From an uncultured Rothia sp. (lineage in GTDB: Bacteria > Actinomycetota > Actinomycetes > Actinomycetales > Micrococcaceae): 12,934 bases of DNA. The stretch is from positions 1 through 12,934 of the forward strand of contig CALGXU010000084.1 of assembly GCA_937935205.1 (NCBI GenBank). The letters run 5' to 3'. Both the position numbers and the translations under genes were made by a program. Shown here piece by piece: positions 1-5,136 of the stretch (position 1 is its first letter; each line of letters opens with the position of its first letter). The notes beneath the pieces are model-generated. The model did not search any database. It was not told where the DNA came from and worked only from the letters and a program-made list of their open reading frames with translations.

Positions 1-405
1 GGTCAGCTCAACGGTGTGGGAGCCGACGAAGCGCGCGTACTGGTCGTAGAAGTCAACGTTGGGCAAGCCGGCGCGCCAGTCACGACCGCCCGCAGAAATC
101 TGGTCGATGCGGGAGGCAAAGATGCGGTCACGAATCCGTGCCCAGTGCACGGCGTCTACGTGCGCGTCGACGCCCAGGTGCTTGACCTCGCGGGTCTTCT
201 GCGCGATAGTCGCCGGGTAGACGTACATCTTGGTGGGGATGCAGCCAACGTTCAGGCAGGTGCCGCCGAAGATACCGCCGTCGACGAGGGCGACCTTCTT
301 GTCGTCCCATTCGGGGCCGATGAGGGTGTTGCCGGATCCGGAGCCGATGACGATGAGGTCGTATTGTGCTACGCCGTCGATGCGTTCTACGTTCTCGATG
401 CTCAT
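1..405 (-). CDS. mtr: Mycothione reductase, N-terminal part (runs off left edge)
   Basis: This is the first 135 codons of a class I pyridine nucleotide-disulfide oxidoreductase; the rest lies beyond the left edge. The protein shows an N-terminal FAD-binding motif, YDLIVIGSGSGN (about residues 15-26), then the redox-active disulfide GGTCLNVGCIPTK with cysteines 50 and 55. The GSGSGN form and the stretch GGRDWRAGLPNVDFY are typical of mycothione reductase rather than lipoamide dehydrogenase or mercuric reductase. The enzyme reduces mycothione (mycothiol disulfide) with NADPH in the cytoplasm and keeps the actinobacterial thiol pool reduced. The ATG at 403-405 is preceded by GAGAGGA a few bases upstream, which supports this start. 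The neighbouring parA reads the same way, but 272 bp away, so co-transcription is uncertain. Family assignment is firm; choice within the family rests on motif style. Confidence 0.88.
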   Translation of the reverse strand, partial: MSIENVERIDGVAQYDLIVIGSGSGNTLIGPEWDDKKVALVDGGIFGGTCLNVGCIPTKMYVYPATIAQKTREVKHLGVDAHVDAVHWARIRDRIFASRIDQISAGGRDWRAGLPNVDFYDQYARFVGSHTVELT

Positions 406-485
406 GTGGTCCTCTCGTTGTTGATGTTGAGGCTGGGCGCGTTCCCAGCGTGCCCCTCGATGACGGGCTTATTCCTGTTACTGCC

Positions 486-491
486 ACTATA
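486..491 (-). promoter_or_regulatory. Possible -10 element for mtr
   Basis: Reading leftwards, TATAGT matches the sigma-A -10 consensus at five of six positions and would give a leader of about 75 nt before the mtr ATG. I see no good -35 at the proper distance. A six-bp hairpin (GCTGGG at 432-437 with CCCAGC at 444-449) lies in the predicted leader. Confidence 0.3.
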
Positions 492-562
492 ACGTGTACG
501 GACGGCACGCTATTCCCACGATCTCATCTCTTTACCTGCTGATACGCGAAAGTGCGCCGTCC

Positions 563-633
563 CAAAGAACGCAACGTTGAGAGCACAGCGCTGAAAAAAC
601 AGCGGTTCTTTGAGAAGACGCACTCAAGCGTTG
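563..633. repeat. Overlapping inverted repeats between parA and mtr
   Basis: Three nested or competing stems lie downstream of parA. CAAAGAAC (563-570) pairs with GTTCTTTG (605-612); CGCTG (589-593) pairs with CAGCG (600-604) across an A6 loop; and CAACGTTGAG near 573-582 nearly matches CTCAAGCGTTG near 623-633, with one base skipped. No T-run follows in the leftward direction, so it is not a classical intrinsic terminator. It may end parA transcription by another route or serve as a regulatory site. The rest of 406-677 shows no gene. Confidence 0.4.
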
Positions 634-677
634 AAACTATGTGAGCCCGCAGGTTAGTAAGGATTAGATATCAGCGC

Positions 678-1490
678 TTAGAGATCAGCCATAAGCCCAG
701 CCAGCAGGCGGGTGAAGTCAATGGCGGGATCAACCGATTCTTCGTCGGGCCAAAAATGGATCGGGTACGCGGCACCCTGGGCGCGCTGTAGCACGGGGCT
801 TTCAGCGAGCACGGGTTCTGCCACGAGCTCGCCGAAGAGGGAGCGCATTTCGTCGCGTCGGTAGCGGTGCTCGCTGTCGTTGGGGCGCATCTTGTTGATA
901 ACTACTCCCGCACCGTCAATGCTGATGCCGCTTTCCTGTTGAAAGCGCACGATAGCGCGCAGGGTTCGTTCGGTGCCCGCCACGGAGAAGAGAGAGGGTT
1001 CAGCGACCGAGAGGATGCGCTCGCTCACCGCCCAGCCCATCGAAGACAGGGTTCCGAGGAACGGCGGGCAGTCAATCAGAATCACGTCGTAGGCGTCCGC
1101 GGCCGCCTCCACCATGCGCTTGAATCGGCGGATGAACGGCGCAGCTTCCTGACGGTCCACGAGGGTGGAACGAGCCGAACCGCGTGCCACTTTCACGCTA
1201 CCGGTGGTCACGGGGTTATTGGTCAGCAGGGTGGGCTTACCAACGAGCGCGTTCCAGGAGGAGCTACCGGCTTCCTCCGCGAAGGCGCGCTCATTAGAGC
1301 TGGCGATCAGGGAGGCGACGTCGGGGATGGTTTCATCCACCGCCAGGCCGGTGCTGGCGTCGCCGTGGGGGTCGAGGTCAATAACGAGTGTGGAGAGTCC
1401 GCTGTGTAATGCCGCGGAGGCGAGCCCCAAAGTGATGGACGTTTTGCCAACGCCACCTTTGAGGCTGCTGATACTGACGATGCGGGGCAT
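678..1490 (-). CDS. ParA/MinD-family ATPase, orphan
   Basis: This 270-residue protein is a deviant Walker A (MinD/ParA/Mrp) P-loop ATPase. It has KGGVGKTS (residues 11-18) with the signature first lysine, the Walker A' segment VIDLDPHGD (36-44) and the Walker B strand VILIDCPPF (136-144). The chain is about the usual length of a ParA without the N-terminal HTH of plasmid P1-type proteins. Such ATPases dimerise on ATP and bind DNA or membranes to position chromosomes, plasmids or other cargo. No parB or parS-like site is visible, and the upstream gene is a merR, so this is unlikely to be the main chromosomal ParA. The ATG at 1488-1490 is preceded by AAAGGGA at good spacing. Its cargo cannot be told from the sequence. 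Confidence 0.87.
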   Translation of the reverse strand: MPRIVSISSLKGGVGKTSITLGLASAALHSGLSTLVIDLDPHGDASTGLAVDETIPDVASLIASSNERAFAEEAGSSSWNALVGKPTLLTNNPVTTGSVKVARGSARSTLVDRQEAAPFIRRFKRMVEAAADAYDVILIDCPPFLGTLSSMGWAVSERILSVAEPSLFSVAGTERTLRAIVRFQQESGISIDGAGVVINKMRPNDSEHRYRRDEMRSLFGELVAEPVLAESPVLQRAQGAAYPIHFWPDEESVDPAIDFTRLLAGLMADL

Positions 1491-1527
1491 GCAGGTCCCT
1501 TTTATGAGTGAGGTGTAATGCCCCTTT

Positions 1528-1533
1528 ATTTTA
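1528..1533 (-). promoter_or_regulatory. Possible -10 element for parA
   Basis: Reading leftwards, TAAAAT matches five of six positions of the sigma-A -10 and lies about 38 bases before the parA ATG. The -35 region is weak. A small AGCGAA/TTCGCT hairpin (1533-1546) sits just upstream, and CTTGAG (1574-1579) pairs with CTCAAG (1586-1591) across a T6 loop further upstream. A separate parA promoter fits with the terminator at 1624-1666 that closes the merR unit. Confidence 0.35.
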
Positions 1534-1623
1534 GCGAATCTTCGCTTTTCTTCCGGCTCTGACAGGGGTGTATCTTGAGTTTTTTCTCAAGTGAGCATTG
1601 AATATTCCCTCGCATTTAAAGCT

Positions 1624-1666
1624 TCAGCCCGCGCTCTCTACCCGATAGGTAGTGAGCGCGGGCTGA
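1624..1666 (-). terminator. Hairpin terminator downstream of the Rv1830-type merR
   Basis: TCAGCCCGCGCTC (1624-1636) pairs perfectly over 13 bp with GAGCGCGGGCTGA (1654-1666), and an inner stem CTACC/GGTAG (1638-1642 with 1648-1652) fills the loop. It lies 15 bp beyond the merR stop. The following leftward bases (AGCTTTAAA) hold only a short T-run, so the hairpin is convincing but the classical U-tract is weak. Confidence 0.7.
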
Positions 1667-1681
1667 TTCACGTTTTGCGTT

Positions 1682-2326
1682 TTATGCCTGTGCGCGGCGA
1701 GCACGGCGGGCGGCAAGTTCGTCGCCTTCGAAGTTTTCGTGCATCTCTTCGCCGGGCTGGCCGTTGAGGTTCATTTCGATTTCGCGCCAGACGCGACCGA
1801 TAGCGATACCGAAGACGCCCTGACCTGCCTGGACCAGGTCGATAACCTCGCTCGGGGAGGTGCATTCGTAGACGGTGGTGCCGTCACTCATCAGGGTGAT
1901 GTTCGCGAGGTCGTCAATGCCTCGGGTACGCAGATGCTCAATGGAGGTGCGAATCTGCTGCAGGGACACGCCGGTATCGAGCAGGCGCTTCACAATCTTG
2001 AGCACAAGCACATCGCGGAAGCTGTAGAGGCGCTGGGTACCGGAGCCGGAGGCGCCACGTACGGTGGGTACAACCAGGTCGGTGCGTGCCCAGTAGTCGA
2101 GCTGACGGTAGGTGATGCCGGCCGCCTTGCAGGCGACGGCGCCACGGTAGCCGAGGTTTTCCTCGACAACAGAGACAGGGTCGGTGAAGAGTACGCCCTG
2201 TTCACCGCGCGGAGGCGGTGCTACGGGGAAGAGGGTGTCGAAGCCATCCAGGGGCTGGTCGAAGCCCTGGGGTGCGTGCGTGGTTGCGGCCTCGCCTGCA
2301 TTTTCGGCTACCTGCTGCTCTAGCAC
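1682..2326 (-). CDS. MerR-family regulator of the Rv1830 type
   Basis: This 214-residue protein carries a winged helix-turn-helix of the MerR superfamily at about residues 58-126. The recognisable stretch is YRGAVACKAAGITYRQLDYWARTDLVVP, followed by RLYSFRDVLVLKIVKRLLDTGVSLQQIR. The C-terminal part (about 127-195) resembles the actinobacterial Rv1830 group, not the cysteine-rich metal sensors, and no metal-binding cysteine cluster is seen. A 55-residue proline- and alanine-containing tail precedes the DNA-binding domain. The start is a GTG at 2324-2326, chosen because AAGGAGGG stands immediately upstream at proper spacing. The place near ftsR and gcvH fits the conserved actinobacterial block, in which these regulators lie close to cell-division and central-metabolism genes. 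The target regulon is unknown. Confidence 0.86.
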   Translation of the reverse strand: MLEQQVAENAGEAATTHAPQGFDQPLDGFDTLFPVAPPPRGEQGVLFTDPVSVVEENLGYRGAVACKAAGITYRQLDYWARTDLVVPTVRGASGSGTQRLYSFRDVLVLKIVKRLLDTGVSLQQIRTSIEHLRTRGIDDLANITLMSDGTTVYECTSPSEVIDLVQAGQGVFGIAIGRVWREIEMNLNGQPGEEMHENFEGDELAARRARRAQA

Positions 2327-2421
2327 GGTCCCTCCTTTTCGTTAAACCCTTTTAAGTGCTTCACCGCGCCCCATCAAATGCGGTCGATATCGTTCCGGTG
2401 TAGACCCGATTTTCGGGGTGA

Positions 2422-2446
2422 GATTCTAGGGCTAAGCCTTAGAATC
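2422..2446. repeat. 11-bp inverted repeat in the merR leader
   Basis: GATTCTAGGGC (2422-2432) and GCCTTAGAATC (2436-2446) form an 11-bp stem with one G-T pair and a 3-nt spacer. It lies about 100 bp before the GTG start of the Rv1830-type merR. It could be an operator for the MerR dimer or a leader hairpin. A second small hairpin, ACCCGA/TCGGGGT, lies at about 2404-2419. Confidence 0.5.
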
Positions 2447-2499
2447 CGCATCTATGATTCGCGTGGCTTCCCTCTGCGAGGTTAGCTGCGCGGTTTTCA

Positions 2500-2545
2500 A
2501 TACTACACATTGGTTCGACTCTTCGATTCGTGGAACACGACTCGA
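2500..2545 (-). promoter_or_regulatory. Possible merR promoter with overlapping palindrome
   Basis: Reading leftwards, TAGTAT (2500-2505) is a possible -10. The expected -35 position falls in a 23-bp near-perfect palindrome at 2523-2545: TCGA, one mismatch, TCGTG, spacer GAA, CACGA, one mismatch, TCGA. MerR regulators bind dyads of this size between or near the promoter elements, so autoregulation is plausible but unproven. Confidence 0.3.
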
Positions 2546-2575
2546 TAGTGCGACCGATGCGCGATAGGCGCGGTT

Positions 2576-2620
2576 GTTCAATCTATTTTAACTGATAGAG
2601 GGCTCTACTTAAAATTGAAC
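2576..2620. repeat. Interrupted inverted repeat, 45 bp
   Basis: GTTCAA (2576-2581) pairs with TTGAAC (2615-2620). After a 4-nt bulge, TTTTAA (2586-2591) pairs with TTAAAA (2609-2614), and TAGA/TCTA (2596-2599 with 2604-2607) can close the top. No T-run follows on either strand, so I do not call a terminator. It may be an operator or part of a structured transcript. Confidence 0.45.
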
Positions 2621-2734
2621 CCACCGGAGCAAATGATCTTTTCGGATTCATTCGTACCTTGTTACCGCCTTACAGGGGCGCTCCTCCCCCGCTGCTCCCG
2701 TTTCTTTTCTAGGTACCCGCCCCACAGGGAGTTT

Positions 2735-2776
2735 AAAAAGTAAATGCGTACGGGCTGGTAGTCCGTACGCATTTAC
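2735..2776 (-). terminator. Strong intrinsic terminator, minus strand
   Basis: GTAAATGCGTACGG (2740-2753) pairs perfectly over 14 bp with CCGTACGCATTTAC (2763-2776) around a 9-nt loop. On the minus strand it is followed at once by TTTTT (2735-2739). It terminates leftward transcription coming from the ftsR side, 265 bp beyond the ftsR stop. That distance leaves room for a long 3' UTR or a separate RNA. Confidence 0.8.
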
Positions 2777-3010
2777 AGCTGAGTTGAGTGAATAGCCTTG
2801 GCAGGCCGGGAGCCCCCTGGTGAGAAAGCTCTTCGTGTTGGACGAAGGGGTAGAAATTCCGAGTGTGCCAGCGTCGGCTTCGTCCAAGTCTAGAGGCCGC
2901 TACCCGTTGGTGCGGGTAGGGACTATAGAGGGAATCACCGTGGTCAGTGGTGCTCCCCGAGGGAAATCCCCGTGTGGGGTGCGGTGGAACCGCATGGGGT
3001 TTGAAGGGTA
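2735..3010 (-). ncRNA. Candidate structured non-coding RNA or long ftsR 3' UTR
   Basis: No convincing protein is encoded in this stretch. It is unusually rich in stems: TTGGACGAAG (2838-2847) with CTTCGTCCAA (2878-2887), 10 bp; CTACCCG (2900-2906) with CGGGTAG (2913-2919), 7 bp; GGGA..CACC (2930-2939) with GGTG.TCCC (2949-2957); CCCC/GGGG (2968-2971 with 2976-2979); TGCGGT (2980-2985) with ACCGCA (2989-2994); and the terminator at 2735-2776. The minus strand is favoured because the terminator works in that direction. I found no signature of RNase P RNA, tmRNA or SRP RNA. No clear promoter separates it from ftsR, so a processed 3' UTR is equally possible. The strand, the 5' end and even its status as an RNA gene are inferences. 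Confidence 0.4.
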
Positions 3011-3040
3011 GACAGTCCGGTCGTCTGCGCCTTCGTGCGC

Positions 3041-3814
3041 CTACTCGTAGGTAGGCATCGCCGATTCGACGAGGGTTGCGTGCAGCTGCAGGCACAACTT
3101 GCGAATCTTGTCGGCTCGTTCCTGCGCCTGAGCCTGGGAGGCTGCGTCGCGGCGCGATGCCAGCGGAGCCACCGCAATTTCCACGAGGGAAATTTCGCGG
3201 TCTGCCGCAGACTTGAATGCGCGCAGGTGTCGAGGCTGAATACCGTGCTGGGTCAGTTCTGCACTAACGCGGGCAATCAGCACATCGTAATCGGTGTACT
3301 CCACGTCCGAACCGTCTTCGAGCAGTCCGAAGTCAATCAGCTCGCGAATCAGTTCCGGAGTGGTGTTAGCGTATTCTGCCAGCTCGCGGAGGCTGTAGGT
3401 GCGACCTTCCTGCTCGTCCGGTCCGAGGACGGTATCCAGGACGTCTTCGCTTACGGTGGCGGGCATGGAGTTCAGCACGCGACCGGCTTCCAAATCCTCC
3501 AGATGCTGACGGATTACCTTCAGCGGCATGTAGTGGTCGCGCTGCATGGTGAGGATGTAGCGCAGACGCTCAATATCAGTCTGAGAGTACTTGCGGTAAC
3601 CGGTTTCGGTACGGCTGGGGTGCACCAGACCGCGCTCCTCCAGGAAGCGAATCTTGGATGCGCTAATTCCGGGGAACTCCAGGTCGAGCTGACTAAGAAC
3701 CTGACCGATGGTCCGGCTCTTAACGTCACGCGGGTTACGGTCAGAGTCGCCGTTCTCCACGTCCTCTAGTTCAACCTCAGCGTTAGTGAGGTTTTCATCG
3801 ATGCGTGAGGTCAT
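3041..3814 (-). CDS. ftsR: FtsR-like MerR-family transcriptional regulator
   Basis: This 257-residue protein has a MerR winged helix-turn-helix at about residues 34-104 (TIGQVLSQLDLEFPGISASK, then IRFLEERGLVHPSRTETGYR, then a long helix ending IRQHLEDLEAG). A second region at about 140-210 (YSLRELAEYANTTPELIREL) looks like a divergent second HTH-like domain, as in the Rv1828 group. In Corynebacterium glutamicum the orthologue FtsR activates ftsZ, linking it to cell division. The ATG at 3812-3814 is fixed by an in-frame stop directly before it; the Shine-Dalgarno (GAAAG) is weak. The first 33 residues are acidic and probably disordered. The neighbour order gcvH, ftsR, merR is conserved in actinobacteria. 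Assignment to the FtsR group is by motif and context. Confidence 0.85.
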   Translation of the reverse strand: MTSRIDENLTNAEVELEDVENGDSDRNPRDVKSRTIGQVLSQLDLEFPGISASKIRFLEERGLVHPSRTETGYRKYSQTDIERLRYILTMQRDHYMPLKVIRQHLEDLEAGRVLNSMPATVSEDVLDTVLGPDEQEGRTYSLRELAEYANTTPELIRELIDFGLLEDGSDVEYTDYDVLIARVSAELTQHGIQPRHLRAFKSAADREISLVEIAVAPLASRRDAASQAQAQERADKIRKLCLQLHATLVESAMPTYE

Positions 3815-4323
3815 CTATGTCTTTCGGGTACTTGTTCAGCCGATGTCGATACGAGCCGAAATTTGAGTGAGTGGCTCGTTCCCCTTAGTCGGAGTCTCGC
3901 TTCGTGCCGAACATCTTTGCTTAGTGTTGAGAGTGTGATAGATAAGTTTAGTTGTTTATCACGAAATGATAAACCGCAAACCTTCGAGACAATCTTATAG
4001 CCTCACAAGGCATTTTGCTATTCAGTTAGCCCTTTTCAGAGGCTTTTTGAACCCAAAAATAGCCACACAATCAGACACTATCCAATAGAGACAGTACCAA
4101 TTTTAGCAAAGTTCCAATACTTCTAGCACGCGTGTCTCACATTGGACTGCTTTACGGGGAAAATTTTATCTTCTCGCGATAGTTGAAGTTTTCATCACAT
4201 TTAACTTGAAAGAGGCTCCCACTAGGGGTTTAGTCATCTTTCAAGCTCCCCAAGCGGCTTCAGAGACCCTCAAGATGAACCTTAAACGCGCCCATTTATT
4301 TGCGTTTGTGTGCACTTTAAATG
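3815..4323. other. AT-rich gene-free interval upstream of ftsR
   Basis: About 510 bp, clearly richer in A and T than the surrounding genes, with no supported gene on either strand. It must hold the ftsR promoter, but I cannot place one firmly: TTGTCT (minus, 3987-3992) with TATCAT (minus, 3966-3971) has only a 15-bp spacer. Short inverted repeats occur: GGC-TTTTTG (4041-4049) with CAAAAA-ta-GCC (4054-4064), and CTTGAAAG (4205-4212) with CTTTCAAG (4238-4245). In related actinobacteria the FHA gene garA/odhI lies here, and I find no trace of it. Confidence 0.6.
3954..3974. promoter_or_regulatory. Palindrome upstream of ftsR
   Basis: GTTTATC (3954-3960) and GATAAAC (3968-3974) form a perfect 7-bp dyad with a 7-nt spacer, about 140 bp before the ftsR start, overlapping a possible -10 (TATCAT on the minus strand). 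Its symmetry and size suit a dimeric regulator, perhaps FtsR itself. This is inference from position only. Confidence 0.35.
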
Positions 4324-4356
4324 AAAAACGGCGAGACCAATCGGTCTCGCCGTTTT
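4324..4356 (-). terminator. Intrinsic terminator of gcvH
   Basis: AAAACGGCGAGACC (4325-4338) pairs perfectly over 14 bp with GGTCTCGCCGTTTT (4343-4356) around a 4-nt loop, ending in TTTTT (4324-4328) on the minus strand. It follows the gcvH stop by 53 bp and separates gcvH from ftsR, so gcvH is probably transcribed alone. Confidence 0.88.
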
Positions 4357-4409
4357 GTCAGCACGTACCTCTTAACACGAGGGACGCCACAGTCATAGAG
4401 CCTATCGAC

Positions 4410-4802
4410 TTAGAGCTTGTCCAGCTCAGCCTTGTATGCTTCTGCGTCCAGCAGGTTAGCCAGATCATCAGCGTTCTCGGGGCGAATCTCAATGATCCAG
4501 CCCTCGCCGTAGGGGTCAGAGTTAACCAGTGCGGGATCGTCTTCCAGAGCCTCGTTCACTGCAACAATCTCGCCCGCAATGGGAGCGAAAAGATCAGAGA
4601 CAGACTTGGTGGACTCAATCTCACCGAAGCTATCCTCAGCAGCTACAGAGTCGCCAACAGAGGGAAGGTCGACGTATACGACGTCACCCAGTGCATCCTG
4701 AGCGTGGTCGGTAATACCAACACGTACGGTGCCCTCGGCGGTGAGAGCGGAAACCCACTCGTGCTCAGAAGTGTACGAGAGTTCTGCGGGAACGTTGCTC
4801 AT
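4410..4802 (-). CDS. gcvH: Glycine cleavage system H protein
   Basis: This 130-residue protein is a full-length lipoyl carrier. It has YTSEHEWV near the N-terminus (residues 10-17), GITDHAQDALGDVVYVDLP (29-47) and the lipoylation motif GEIESTKSVSDL with the acceptor Lys66; the C-terminal NSDPYGEGWIIEI is also characteristic. H protein shuttles the aminomethyl group from glycine between GcvP, GcvT and the lipoamide dehydrogenase in the cytoplasm. gcvP and gcvT are not in the window, and the gene is flanked by terminators on both sides. That isolation is usual for this actinobacterial locus, where gcvH lies with regulators. The ATG at 4800-4802 has AAAGGA about 11 bases upstream. Identity is very secure. 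Confidence 0.97.
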   Translation of the reverse strand: MSNVPAELSYTSEHEWVSALTAEGTVRVGITDHAQDALGDVVYVDLPSVGDSVAAEDSFGEIESTKSVSDLFAPIAGEIVAVNEALEDDPALVNSDPYGEGWIIEIRPENADDLANLLDAEAYKAELDKL

Positions 4803-4835
4803 AGCAGCGGTGTCCTTTCAGTGTGTTCTTGCGTA

Positions 4836-4895
4836 GCGCGGATCGTCCCGCGCACGGTGTCGTTCCGTATGTGGGATGACGGAACGTCCTACACC
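4836..4895 (-). promoter_or_regulatory. Two hairpins in the gcvH leader
   Basis: CGTTCCGT (4861-4868) pairs with ACGGAACG (4879-4886) over 8 bp. The stem is extended by GGTGT (4856-4860) with ACACC (4891-4895) after a 4-nt bulge. A second stem, GCGCGG (4836-4841) with CCGCGC (4848-4853), follows towards the gene. I do not see the conserved cores of a glycine riboswitch. The structures could affect mRNA stability or translation. Confidence 0.45.
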
Positions 4896-4896
4896 A

Positions 4897-4905
4897 ATTA
4901 TCACA
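4897..4905 (-). promoter_or_regulatory. Possible extended -10 promoter for gcvH
   Basis: Reading leftwards, TGTGATAAT gives the extended TGn motif and a -10 that matches at five of six positions. No good -35 is at standard distance, as is common for extended -10 promoters. A second possible -10, TATAGT, lies further upstream near 4957-4962. The predicted leader is about 90 nt and includes the two hairpins. Confidence 0.35.
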
Positions 4906-5060
4906 TAAGAAGTAACGCGGGGCACGTCCAAACACCCCCGTACCACTTCTATGACACTATATTTTCCTTATCCTATCTAACCGCTCAACAATCGCCCCTT
5001 CCCAAGGCCCTAGAAGCACCCCTATTACTCACCTCCAGCAGACAGCCAATCAGACACACC

Positions 5061-5107
5061 AAAAGGCTCAGGGCCCCACACCACGAAGGTGCAGGGCCCT
5101 GAGCCTT
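5061..5107 (-). terminator. Intrinsic terminator of putA
   Basis: AAGGCTCAGGGCCC (5063-5076) pairs perfectly over 14 bp with GGGCCCTGAGCCTT (5094-5107), and the 17-nt loop holds an inner CACC/GGTG stem. On the minus strand a short T-run (TTTT, 5061-5064) follows. It is 29 bp beyond the putA stop and isolates putA from gcvH. Confidence 0.85.
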
Positions 5108-5136
5108 AGGCTAGAGAGCTAAACTCTCACAGCGCC

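Noticed and set aside
2583..2651. A 22-residue minus-strand open frame starting at an ATG after AAGGT
   Set aside because: Only a modest ribosome binding site, no conserved feature visible, and it ends inside an inverted repeat; too little to support a leader peptide.
2733..3095. Minus-strand open frame of 120 codons between the merR genes
   Set aside because: Overlaps the ftsR 3' end in another frame, runs through the terminator hairpin, has Arg/Pro-rich random composition and no resemblance to the bifunctional nuclease.
3035..3769. Plus-strand open frame following the T-box-like motif
   Set aside because: It is the antisense of ftsR and has no recognisable protein; so it does not provide a gene for a T-box.
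4836..4895. Glycine riboswitch in front of gcvH
   Set aside because: The conserved tandem aptamer cores are not visible and the leader is too short for a standard tandem glycine riboswitch.
4206..5102. Open frame of 298 codons on the plus strand over gcvH
   Set aside because: It runs through the gcvH terminator and the putA terminator and is antisense to the certain gcvH gene.
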